From positions 1,240,001 to 1,304,000 of the forward strand of contig NZ_JAFCLG010000001.1 of the NCBI RefSeq assembly GCF_018129685.1: 64,000 bases of DNA, written 5' to 3'. Position numbers and translations under genes: made by a program. Below, piece by piece: positions 26,216-33,535 of the stretch (position 1 is its first letter; each line of letters starts with the position of its first letter). The notes beneath the pieces were generated by a model. The model worked only from the letters and a program-made list of their open reading frames with translations. It made no database searches and was not told where the DNA came from. The DNA is from Bradyrhizobium manausense. Lineage in GTDB: Bacteria > Pseudomonadota > Alphaproteobacteria > Rhizobiales > Xanthobacteraceae.

Positions 26216-27097
26216 ATGGCGGTGCGCAGCAACATTGTCGGCATCGATAGCCCGGAGGCGCTGGAGAAGGCGCTGCGCGCGGCCTATTACCTCGCCGACG
26301 AGGGCCTTGCGACATCAGCCTATCTCGGCCTCGCGCTCGGCAAACCGCTCCTGCTCGAGGGCGCACCGGGTGTCGGCAAGACCGAAGCCGCCAAGGCCAT
26401 CGCCGCCGTGCTCGGCCGCCGCCTGATCCGCCTGCAATGCTACGAGGGCATCGACGCCTCCGCGGCGCTCTATGAGTGGAATTATCCACGCCAGATGCTC
26501 GCGATCCGCCAGGCCGGCGACGAGAGCATCGATATCTACGGCGAGACGTTCCTGATCGAGCGTCCCATGTTGGCGGTGCTGCGCGCGCCTGACTCCACCG
26601 TGCTGCTGATCGACGAAATCGACCGCGCCGACCAGGAGTTCGAGGCGTTCCTGCTCGAATTCCTGTCGGACTTCCAGATCTCGATCCCCGAGCGTGGCAC
26701 CGTGCGCGCCACCGAGCGACCCGTCGTCGTGCTGACGTCGAACCGGACGCGCGACCTGCACGAAGCGCTCCGTCGTCGCTGCGTCTATCACTGGATCGAC
26801 TATCCGACCGAAGAGCGCGAGGCGCGCATTATCATGCTGCGGGCCTCCAGCGTGGCCGAAGCCACCGCCCGCGCTGTTGTCGCTGCTGTCGGCAGGCTCC
26901 GGCGCGAGCCGCTCAGCAAGGCGCCCGGCATCGCCGAAGCCGTCGACTGGGCAGAAGCCGCGACGCTCCTGAACAAAGGCGGCGCGCGCTGGCCTGACGC
27001 CTTCAAGCGCTCGATCGGCGTCGCGCTGAAGGACGAGGAGGATCTGCATTTCATCTCGCCCCGGCTCGACGCGATGCTCGCGGAGGTGACCGCATGA
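26216..27097 (+). CDS. MoxR-type AAA+ ATPase (CoxD-like)
   Basis: The 293-residue ATPase has Walker A 'GAPGVGKTEAAK', Walker B 'VLLIDEIDRAD', a sensor-1 'VVVLTSNRTRDL' and the arginine-finger region 'LRRRCVYHWIDYP', as in CoxD/MoxR proteins. In carboxydotrophs CoxD is a chaperone for the active site of a molybdenum hydroxylase, acting with a VWA partner. Its place directly after the split large subunit and 4-bp overlap with the VWA gene support that job here. Confidence 0.92.
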   Translation: MAVRSNIVGIDSPEALEKALRAAYYLADEGLATSAYLGLALGKPLLLEGAPGVGKTEAAKAIAAVLGRRLIRLQCYEGIDASAALYEWNYPRQMLAIRQAGDESIDIYGETFLIERPMLAVLRAPDSTVLLIDEIDRADQEFEAFLLEFLSDFQISIPERGTVRATERPVVVLTSNRTRDLHEALRRRCVYHWIDYPTEEREARIIMLRASSVAEATARAVVAAVGRLRREPLSKAPGIAEAVDWAEAATLLNKGGARWPDAFKRSIGVALKDEEDLHFISPRLDAMLAEVTA

Positions 27098-28215
27098 GCA
27101 CCGAATCACAGTTGCCGCGCGCCGTCCGGGTCTTCATCTCCTTTGCTGCCTTGCTGCGCGCCAACAACTTTGCGGTCGCGCCGGAGCAGACGACCGCATT
27201 CCTCAGCGCGATCGAGTTGCTCGGGCCGCGGGACCTCGGAGATATCAGGCAGGCGGCACTGGCCACCCTCGCTCCGCCGCCCGAGCGCCGCGCGACCTTC
27301 GACCGGTTGTTCGATCTCCACTTCCGCGGCAATGAGGCGATCGAGCACACCGATGACGGCGAGGACGACGAGACTGTCCGGCTGCAGGAGGAAGGCCGCG
27401 GCGACAATGAGCCGCTGCTGTCCGACGACGCCAACGAATCCGGACTGACCGCGACCCGCACCGAGGCGCTGGTCGAGCGTCGCTTTACCCAGCTCTCCAC
27501 CACCGATGCGTTCCGCCGGCTGGCACGCGAAGCGCCACGACGCCTGCCGCGCCGACGCGGCCACCGCCGCATGCGCGCCCGGCGCGGACCATTTGCCGAC
27601 CTTCGCCGCACCTTGCGCGACTCCGTTCGAAGCGACGGCGAGATCCTTCGGCTTGGGCATATGAAGCGGCGCCAGCGCCCGCGAAAATTCCTGCTGCTGA
27701 TCGACGTCTCCGGCTCGATGAAGAGCCGCACCGAGGAGAACATGAAGCTGGCGCATGCGCTGGTGCAGGCCGCGCCCAGTGTCGAGGTCTTCACCTTCGG
27801 CACGCGGCTCACCCGCGTCACGCGCGCGCTCCGGCTGAAGCGCCGCGAGCAGGCTCTGAGCGCGGCTGCACATCTCGTCAGCGACTGGGACGGCGGCACC
27901 CGCATTGGCGATGCGCTGCAGGCCTTCCTGGCGGTGCCGCGCTTTGGCGGTTATGCGCGGGGAGCAGCCGTCGTCATCGTCTCGGATGGGCTGGAGCGCG
28001 GCGCGCCCGATGCATTGCGTGACGCCGTGGCCCAACTGTCGCGGCGGGCCTGGCGCGTCAGTTGGCTGACACCGCTTGCGACCGCCCCGGGTTTCCGTCC
28101 ACAGACCGAGGCGCTCGTCGCCATCGAGCACTTCGTCGATGATCTCGTTGACGGCGGTTCGAGTGCGTCGATCGTCGCTCATCTGCTGGCGTTGGGACGA
28201 AGGAGAGTTGCGTGA
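27094..28215 (+). CDS. VWA domain-containing protein (CoxE-like)
   Basis: A 373-residue protein with a helical N-terminal part, an acidic segment near residues 85-115, a very basic Arg-rich stretch near 150-170 and a C-terminal VWA domain. The metal-ion-dependent adhesion site 'DVSGSMKS' is intact, with the later 'VSDG' and 'DGGTRIGDAL' elements. CoxE-type proteins partner with CoxD in cofactor maturation. The gene overlaps coxD-like by 4 bp and the next gene by 4 bp (GTGA). Confidence 0.9.
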   Translation: MSTESQLPRAVRVFISFAALLRANNFAVAPEQTTAFLSAIELLGPRDLGDIRQAALATLAPPPERRATFDRLFDLHFRGNEAIEHTDDGEDDETVRLQEEGRGDNEPLLSDDANESGLTATRTEALVERRFTQLSTTDAFRRLAREAPRRLPRRRGHRRMRARRGPFADLRRTLRDSVRSDGEILRLGHMKRRQRPRKFLLLIDVSGSMKSRTEENMKLAHALVQAAPSVEVFTFGTRLTRVTRALRLKRREQALSAAAHLVSDWDGGTRIGDALQAFLAVPRFGGYARGAAVVIVSDGLERGAPDALRDAVAQLSRRAWRVSWLTPLATAPGFRPQTEALVAIEHFVDDLVDGGSSASIVAHLLALGRRRVA

Positions 28216-29096
28216 CCGGGATTGTCGACGGCCATCATCATATCTGGCGGCAGGCCGACCTGCCCTGGCTGGTCGGCCCGATGCAGCCGCGCATCTTCGG
28301 CCCCTACGAGGCCATCCGGCGGGATTATCCGCTTCCCGAATATCTCGACGACCTCAAAGGCAACGACGTTACCCGCTCGGTCTACGTCCAGACCAACTGG
28401 GCCAATGACCGTTTCGAGGAGGAGGCCGCCTGGGTGCAGCAGACCGCCGATGAACACGGCTGGCCACACGCGATCGTCGCCTACGCCAATTTTGCCGTGG
28501 ACGATGTGCGCCCGCAACTCGACCGCCTGAAGCGCTATCCACTTGTCCGCGGCTTGCGCATGCAGCTGCATTGGCACGAGAACCCGCTCTATCGTTTCGC
28601 GGCCAAGCCTGATCTCTGCATCGATCCCATGGTCCGCCGCAATGTCGCGCGCCTCGCCGATTACGGCTGGACGTTCGATTTGCAGGTCTTCACGCCGCAG
28701 ATGCCGGATGCGGCCCAGCTAGCTGAGTCCTGCCCGGAGGTGACCTTCGTGCTCCAGCATGCCGGCATGCTCGAAGATCTCTCCCCTGCGGGACGCGCCG
28801 CCTGGCGCGCCGGAATGGCCCGCCTTGCAGCGTGCCCGAACGTCGTCTCGAAGCTCTCCGGGCTCGGCACCTTCATCCACCGCAATGACCCCGCGCATAT
28901 TGCCGCCGTGGTCACGGATACGGTCGCGATCTTCGGCGCCGAGCGCTGCCTGTTCGGCTCCAATTTCCCGATCGAGAAAATATGGACCAGTTATCGCGAG
29001 CTCGTTGGCGCATTTCGTACTGCCGCTGCTCCGCTGAGCGCCGAGCAAACGGATGCGATCTTCCGAGGCACCGCGACGCGCGTCTATCGGCTTTGA
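28212..29096 (+). CDS. Amidohydrolase family protein (amidohydrolase_2 / lactonase-like TIM barrel)
   Basis: The 294-residue metal-dependent hydrolase begins 'GIVDGHHHIWRQADLPW', the H-x-H metal site at the end of strand 1. It has 'FVLQHAGM' with a further metal His and 'CLFGSNFPIEK' with the strand-8 Asp replaced by the S-N-F-P form seen in many members. Relatives hydrolyse lactones (2-pyrone-4,6-dicarboxylate, fuconolactone) or decarboxylate. It starts with GTG at 28212, overlapping the VWA gene stop. Ring opening after hydroxylation is a reasonable role. Confidence 0.85.
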   Translation: MTGIVDGHHHIWRQADLPWLVGPMQPRIFGPYEAIRRDYPLPEYLDDLKGNDVTRSVYVQTNWANDRFEEEAAWVQQTADEHGWPHAIVAYANFAVDDVRPQLDRLKRYPLVRGLRMQLHWHENPLYRFAAKPDLCIDPMVRRNVARLADYGWTFDLQVFTPQMPDAAQLAESCPEVTFVLQHAGMLEDLSPAGRAAWRAGMARLAACPNVVSKLSGLGTFIHRNDPAHIAAVVTDTVAIFGAERCLFGSNFPIEKIWTSYRELVGAFRTAAAPLSAEQTDAIFRGTATRVYRL

Positions 29097-29125
29097 CGGA
29101 CAAAAGAGAAAAGGGAGGAAACCGA

Positions 29126-29974
29126 ATGGCGCTGGAGATCAAGATCCTGGACTACGGCGATATCGAGCTGGAATCGAGCTTTCTGGTGCTCGGCCGCGAT
29201 TGCGGCCGCACCCGCCGCGTCCTCACGCTCGGCTTCCTGATCCTCGGCGGCAAATATCCTGTCGTGGTCGACACCGGCTATCGCTCCAACCAGATCATGG
29301 AGACGCTGGGCATGCGCGGCCTGCAGTACCATGAGAACATGATCGAGAACCAGCTTGCCCGCCACGGCGTGCGCATGGGCGACGTCCGCTTCGTCTGCCA
29401 CACCCATCTGCACATCGATCACGCCGGCAAGGACGACCTGTTCCCGATGAACACGACCGTCGTTCTGAACCGCAAGGAGCTGGAATACTCCGTCTCCGGC
29501 CTGATGCATCCGCAATATCCGGCGCCGGACATCAAGCACTTGATCGACCGCCTGCACACCAAGAGCGCGCTGCGGTTCCTCGACCTCGAAATCACCGGCC
29601 CGATCGAGCTGATGCCCGGGGTCTATTGCGATGCGGCCAATGCCCACACCGAAGGCTCGATGAATATCATCGTCGAGACCGCCGATGGCATCGCCACCAT
29701 CTGCGGCGACGTCATCTACGATTTCAACGACCAGATCGTAACGCCCTTCAACGAGATCCATGATTGGGAGCCACGCACCACCGGTAATCACGGCACCAGC
29801 AAGCGCGCGGAGAAGGCCGCGATCAAGAAGCTGCTCAGCAATTCGCGCTACCTGCTGCCGGTGCACGACCGCCCCGCCAAGATCGAAGGCGGCCATGTCG
29901 TGGGCCGGCTGCACGATCAAGTCCCAGGTCCCATCGTACAATCTCTGCCCGCGCGGAACTGGTTCCCTGCCTGA
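29126..29974 (+). CDS. Metallo-beta-lactamase-fold hydrolase (N-acyl homoserine lactonase family)
   Basis: The 282-residue product has the zinc motif 'HTHLHIDHAG' (H-x-H-x-D-H), a later 'NAHTEGSMNII' His and 'ICGDVIYDF' Asp, and a C-terminal 'LLPVHDRPAKIEGG' His, the full binuclear set. It is placed in the lactonase-like branch by its 'LTLGFLILGGKYPVVVDTGY' opening. GGGAGG precedes the ATG at 29126. It could open a lactone or cyclic imide made by the upstream hydroxylase; quorum quenching is possible but the operon context argues for catabolism. Confidence 0.87.
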   Translation: MALEIKILDYGDIELESSFLVLGRDCGRTRRVLTLGFLILGGKYPVVVDTGYRSNQIMETLGMRGLQYHENMIENQLARHGVRMGDVRFVCHTHLHIDHAGKDDLFPMNTTVVLNRKELEYSVSGLMHPQYPAPDIKHLIDRLHTKSALRFLDLEITGPIELMPGVYCDAANAHTEGSMNIIVETADGIATICGDVIYDFNDQIVTPFNEIHDWEPRTTGNHGTSKRAEKAAIKKLLSNSRYLLPVHDRPAKIEGGHVVGRLHDQVPGPIVQSLPARNWFPA

Positions 29975-29995
29975 CAATGATGTGAGGGCCGACCG

Positions 29996-31576
29996 ATGAC
30001 CCATGTCACCTTGCGCTCCGAATTCGAGACCTTGATCGACCCCTACGCGCCAGTCGCGCAGGTCGGCACGGGCTTTGACTTCACCGAAGGACCGATCTGG
30101 CATCCGGCCGATCACTATCTGCTGTTCTCGGACATGCCGGGCGACGTGCGCCGGCGCTGGGATGCGCGGCGCGGCGTCACTGAAGTCAAGCGCCCGTCGA
30201 ACAAATGCAACGGCATGACTTACGATGCCGAGCTCAATCTGATCGTCTGCGAGCACGCGACCTCGTCGCTGATCCGCGAGCGACCGGACGGCCGGCGCGA
30301 GGTGCTGGCCTCGCATTTCGGGGGACAGGAGCTCAACAGCCCCAACGACGTCTGCGTGCACTCGTCGGGTGCGATCTACTTCTCCGATCCCTGGTACGGC
30401 CGCATGCCGGTCTATGGCGTCGAGCGGCCGCGGCAGCTCGGCTTCCAGGGCGTCTACCGTGTCGTGCCCGGCAGCGAGCCGAAGCTGGTGGTCGACAGGA
30501 CTCTGTTCGACCAGCCGAACGGACTTTGCTTCTCGCCGGACGAAAAACTGCTCTATGTCAACGACACAGTGCAGGCACTGATCCGCGTCTTCGACGTCAA
30601 TGCCGATGGCACGCTGTCGAATGCACGCGTGTTCGCGAGCGGCATCCGCTCCGAGCTCGAGCCGGGCGTGCCCGACGGCATGAAGTGCGACCAGCATGGC
30701 AATGTCTGGGTCACAGCGCCCGGCGGCGTCTGGGTGTATTCCCCTCGCGGCGAGTTGCTCGGAAAGGTTCGCGTGCCCGAGCTGGTCGCCAACCTCGCCT
30801 GGGGCGGACCGGATTTCCGCACGCTCTATCTGACCTCCACGCATTCGGTCTATGCCATCCCGACCAGGACCGGACCGCGCCACGAGCCCTATATGAGCGG
30901 CAGGCGCAGCGGCGGCGGGTCCACGAGCACAAGTCCCACTGCTGCTGCAGCCCCGATCCTCGCCGACGGTGAGATGCGGCTCGACCCAAACCGCTGCGCG
31001 ATGGTCATTCAGGATCTCCAGAATGACGTCATCATGGACGGCGGCGCGTTTGCCGAGTCAGGCGCGCCCGGGCACGCGAAGCAGCAGCACGTCGTCGAAA
31101 ACGTTCGCCGCCTCGCGGAGGCCGCACGAGCGCGTGGCGTGACCATCATCCATGTCTGGTTCGTGGTCGAGCCCGGCGCGCCCGGCGTGACTTTGAACGC
31201 ACCGCTGTTCGAGGGTCTCGTTGACAGCAAGGCGATGGTGCGCGGCAGCTGGGGCGCGGCGCCGGTCTCCGGCCTCGAACCACGCCCCGGCGATTTCATC
31301 GTCGAGAAGATGCGGATGAGCGCCTGGGAAGGCACGCGGCTGGAGACCATTCTCAAGGCGACCGGCCGCGACATGATCATCAACACAGGCGCCTGGACCA
31401 ACATGTCGGTCGAGCACACCGCCCGGACCGGCGCCGACAAGGGCTATTACATGATCGTACCGGAGGACTGCTGCTCGACGATGAACGCCGACTGGCACTC
31501 CGCCTCCATCAACTTCGCCATGCAGAACGTCGCTGTGGTCACGCGCGCGGACGCCGTGATCAGAGCGCTGGGATGA
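29996..31576 (+). CDS. Fusion: SMP-30/gluconolactonase + cysteine hydrolase (isochorismatase) family
   Basis: The 526-residue product has two domains. Residues 1 to about 300 are an SMP-30-type six-bladed propeller with 'FDFTEGPIWHP', 'NSPNDVCVH', 'QPNGLCFSPDEK' and 'GVPDGMKCDQHGN', the usual metal ligands. A Gly/Ser/Thr-rich linker (about 301-320) leads to an isochorismatase-like domain with Asp340 in 'IQDLQND' and Lys438 in 'VEKMRMSAW'. The nucleophile position, normally Cys in 'GVATNVCVE', is Ser471 in 'AWTNMSVEHT'. A lactonase joined to an amidase-fold domain suggests consecutive steps. The second domain may be altered in activity. Confidence 0.88.
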   Translation: MTHVTLRSEFETLIDPYAPVAQVGTGFDFTEGPIWHPADHYLLFSDMPGDVRRRWDARRGVTEVKRPSNKCNGMTYDAELNLIVCEHATSSLIRERPDGRREVLASHFGGQELNSPNDVCVHSSGAIYFSDPWYGRMPVYGVERPRQLGFQGVYRVVPGSEPKLVVDRTLFDQPNGLCFSPDEKLLYVNDTVQALIRVFDVNADGTLSNARVFASGIRSELEPGVPDGMKCDQHGNVWVTAPGGVWVYSPRGELLGKVRVPELVANLAWGGPDFRTLYLTSTHSVYAIPTRTGPRHEPYMSGRRSGGGSTSTSPTAAAAPILADGEMRLDPNRCAMVIQDLQNDVIMDGGAFAESGAPGHAKQQHVVENVRRLAEAARARGVTIIHVWFVVEPGAPGVTLNAPLFEGLVDSKAMVRGSWGAAPVSGLEPRPGDFIVEKMRMSAWEGTRLETILKATGRDMIINTGAWTNMSVEHTARTGADKGYYMIVPEDCCSTMNADWHSASINFAMQNVAVVTRADAVIRALG

Positions 31577-31579
31577 GCG

Positions 31580-32206
31580 GTGGCTAAGCTCCTGCACCTC
31601 TCCTGCTCTCCGCGCGCCGATTCGGAATCGAGCGCGGGTGCGCGCATCTTCCTCGACGGCTTTCGAAAGGCGCGACCGGATTGGGACATCGACGTCGTCG
31701 ATGTCTGGCGCGATCGGATGCCGGAATTTACCGGCCCCATCGTCGAGGCCAAATATGCGCGCATGAAGGCCCAGGCCTTCAACGACGCGCAGCGGGAGAG
31801 TTTTGCCGAGGCGGAACGTATGGCGCTGCGTTTCTCGCTGGCCGACCGCGTGTTGATCTCGACGCCGATGTGGAATTTCGGCATCCCCTACAAGCTGAAG
31901 CAGTGGTTCGACATCATCATCCAGCCCGGATTGACGTTCCGATTCGAGCCTGCGCAGGGATATCTCCCGCTGCTGAAGGACCGGCCCACCATCGTGATCC
32001 TCGCCTCCGGCAGCGATTTTGCCACCGGCATGAACCGCGGCCGCATCGACATGGCAACGCCCTATTTGCGCGAGGCGCTCCGCTTCATCGGAATCAGTGA
32101 CATCAGCTTCGTGCCGATCGGTCCAACGGCAGGCCCTGCAGAGCCGATACGCGCCGCCCGTGAGAGCGCATATCGACGACTCCAGCAGATGGCTGCGAGG
32201 TTTTGA
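31580..32206 (+). CDS. FMN-dependent NAD(P)H oxidoreductase (AzoR-like flavodoxin fold)
   Basis: A 208-residue flavodoxin-fold enzyme with the FMN loop 'LSCSPRADSESS' at the N-terminus, 'STPMWNFGIPYKLKQWFD' mid-chain (the azoreductase signature) and 'ILASGSDF'. It reduces quinones, azo compounds or other electrophiles with NAD(P)H. GTG at 31580 lies 3 bp after the fusion gene. It is the last gene of the 18-gene run and may regenerate or reduce a quinonoid product. The gene is convergent with the TctC-type gene 15 bp away. Confidence 0.88.
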   Translation: MAKLLHLSCSPRADSESSAGARIFLDGFRKARPDWDIDVVDVWRDRMPEFTGPIVEAKYARMKAQAFNDAQRESFAEAERMALRFSLADRVLISTPMWNFGIPYKLKQWFDIIIQPGLTFRFEPAQGYLPLLKDRPTIVILASGSDFATGMNRGRIDMATPYLREALRFIGISDISFVPIGPTAGPAEPIRAARESAYRRLQQMAARF

Positions 32207-32221
32207 GCTGCGCTCTGCCGC

Positions 32222-33211
32222 TTACAGCGATTTGAGCCCGATCGATTTGATCACAGGACCAAGGCTTGCCGTTGTGGCATCGACAATTCGTTGAAACTGG
32301 TCCGGGCTCGAATCGCCGTCCGGCTCCATGCCTTGAGAGCGATAGGCCGCCTGGAGCGCAGGGTCGGACATCGCCGTCCGTGTCGCCTGCGCAATCCGGT
32401 CGATGATCGCATCATCTGTCATCTTGGGTGCAAATAGGCCGAACCATCCTTCGTAATTGAGATCCGGCATGCCCGATTCGATGGCGGTCGGGATCTCCGG
32501 TGCACCGCTCAAACGCCGCTTGGTCGTGACCGCAAGCAGCCTGATCTTGCCGGCCTGGCTCAGTTGCTGCAATTGAACCGACATGACGGCGACGACGAGA
32601 GAGATTTGGCCGCCGACGACATCGTTGGTTGCCTGAGAGCTCCCTCGATAGGGAACGTGGACCATGTCGAGTCCGCCCGCCTGCTGCTTGAACAGTTCGC
32701 CAACGAGATGATTGCCGGTACCGATACCTGGCGTCCCATAGGACAGCTTGCCGGGGTTTGACCTTGCGTACGCAATCAGGTCTTGCAGATTGGCGACCGG
32801 CAACGAGGGGCTGACGGCGAAGACCAGCGCACTGTTGATCAGGCGATAGATCGCCCGGAAATCGCCAACCGCATAAGCCGGATTTGGCGTCGTCAGTGGG
32901 ACAATGACCTGCGTGCTGCCATTTCCGAGCAGCAGCGAATAGCCGTCGGGCTTTTCGCGTGCGACCACTGCCGTACCGATCGCGCCGCCTGCTCCGCTGA
33001 TATTTTCGACAAAGCTCGGACCGAGTTGCGATGACATTCGCTCGACCCAGGGACGTCCGATCTGGTCGCCTGGGCCGCCGGCCGCATAGGGGATCACCAG
33101 TCGGATCGCCCGGGAGGGATAGTCGGCAGAGCTGCCACTGCGTGGAATTCCGGCGAGCGCAGCGGCAAACGTGGCCACATTGACGAATTCTCGCCGCGAG
33201 AGGGAAGGCAT
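32222..33211 (-). CDS. Tripartite tricarboxylate transporter-type substrate-binding protein (TctC/Bug)
   Basis: A 329-residue periplasmic binding protein with a Tat-type leader (S-R-R-E-F-V-N-V) and the TctC layout: 'YPSRAIRLVIPYAAGGPGDQIGR', 'ENISGAGGAIGTAVVAREKPDGYSLLLG', 'HVPYRGSSQATNDVVGGQI' and 'PEIPTAIESGMPDLNYEGWFG'. No TctA/TctB membrane genes are near, as is common for Bug receptors, which bind small carboxylates. ATG 33211 is preferred over 33262, which would put 17 extra residues before the Tat motif. Its GC content looks lower than that of its neighbours. Confidence 0.9.
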   Translation of the reverse strand: MPSLSRREFVNVATFAAALAGIPRSGSSADYPSRAIRLVIPYAAGGPGDQIGRPWVERMSSQLGPSFVENISGAGGAIGTAVVAREKPDGYSLLLGNGSTQVIVPLTTPNPAYAVGDFRAIYRLINSALVFAVSPSLPVANLQDLIAYARSNPGKLSYGTPGIGTGNHLVGELFKQQAGGLDMVHVPYRGSSQATNDVVGGQISLVVAVMSVQLQQLSQAGKIRLLAVTTKRRLSGAPEIPTAIESGMPDLNYEGWFGLFAPKMTDDAIIDRIAQATRTAMSDPALQAAYRSQGMEPDGDSSPDQFQRIVDATTASLGPVIKSIGLKSL

Positions 33212-33535
33212 GTCCTGTTCCGAACGTCGTAAGCTTGGGTCAAAGGCGGGACCGGCTCCCAAGACTCCATACGCAGCAGTATGAGGCGATCGTCAATGGC
33301 GGGGCCGCCGATGAGTGGCATGCCCATTGCGCGGGACTGAAAGTGGCCCGCACGGCCTGATCGACTTGACCATAACCTATTCAGTTGAAAGATATATTTT
33401 CGCTGCACGCGGCCAGCCCAGCGGCTGCGCTTGATGGTCGCAGCCTCCTTTGGTCCTTTCGTCCAGTTTACTGTACGGTTCGTTCTGGTAGACAAAAGCA
33501 ACCAATTTTGACTCCCCCCGAGGGGGCAATGGCGC
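33212..33535. other. Divergent intergenic region (TctC / STAND regulator 1)
   Basis: These 324 bp separate the TctC-type start from the regulator start at 33536. An AT-rich patch with TTGACC (33366-33371) lies about 165 bp upstream of the regulator. Just before the start, CCCCC and GGGGG (33513-33526) can form a tight hairpin that includes the ribosome binding site AGGGGG. No gene is supported. Confidence 0.4.

Noticed and set aside
29084..30883. 599-residue antisense frame over the lactonase and SMP-30 genes
   Set aside because: No start signal or motif; sense genes carry full catalytic sets.
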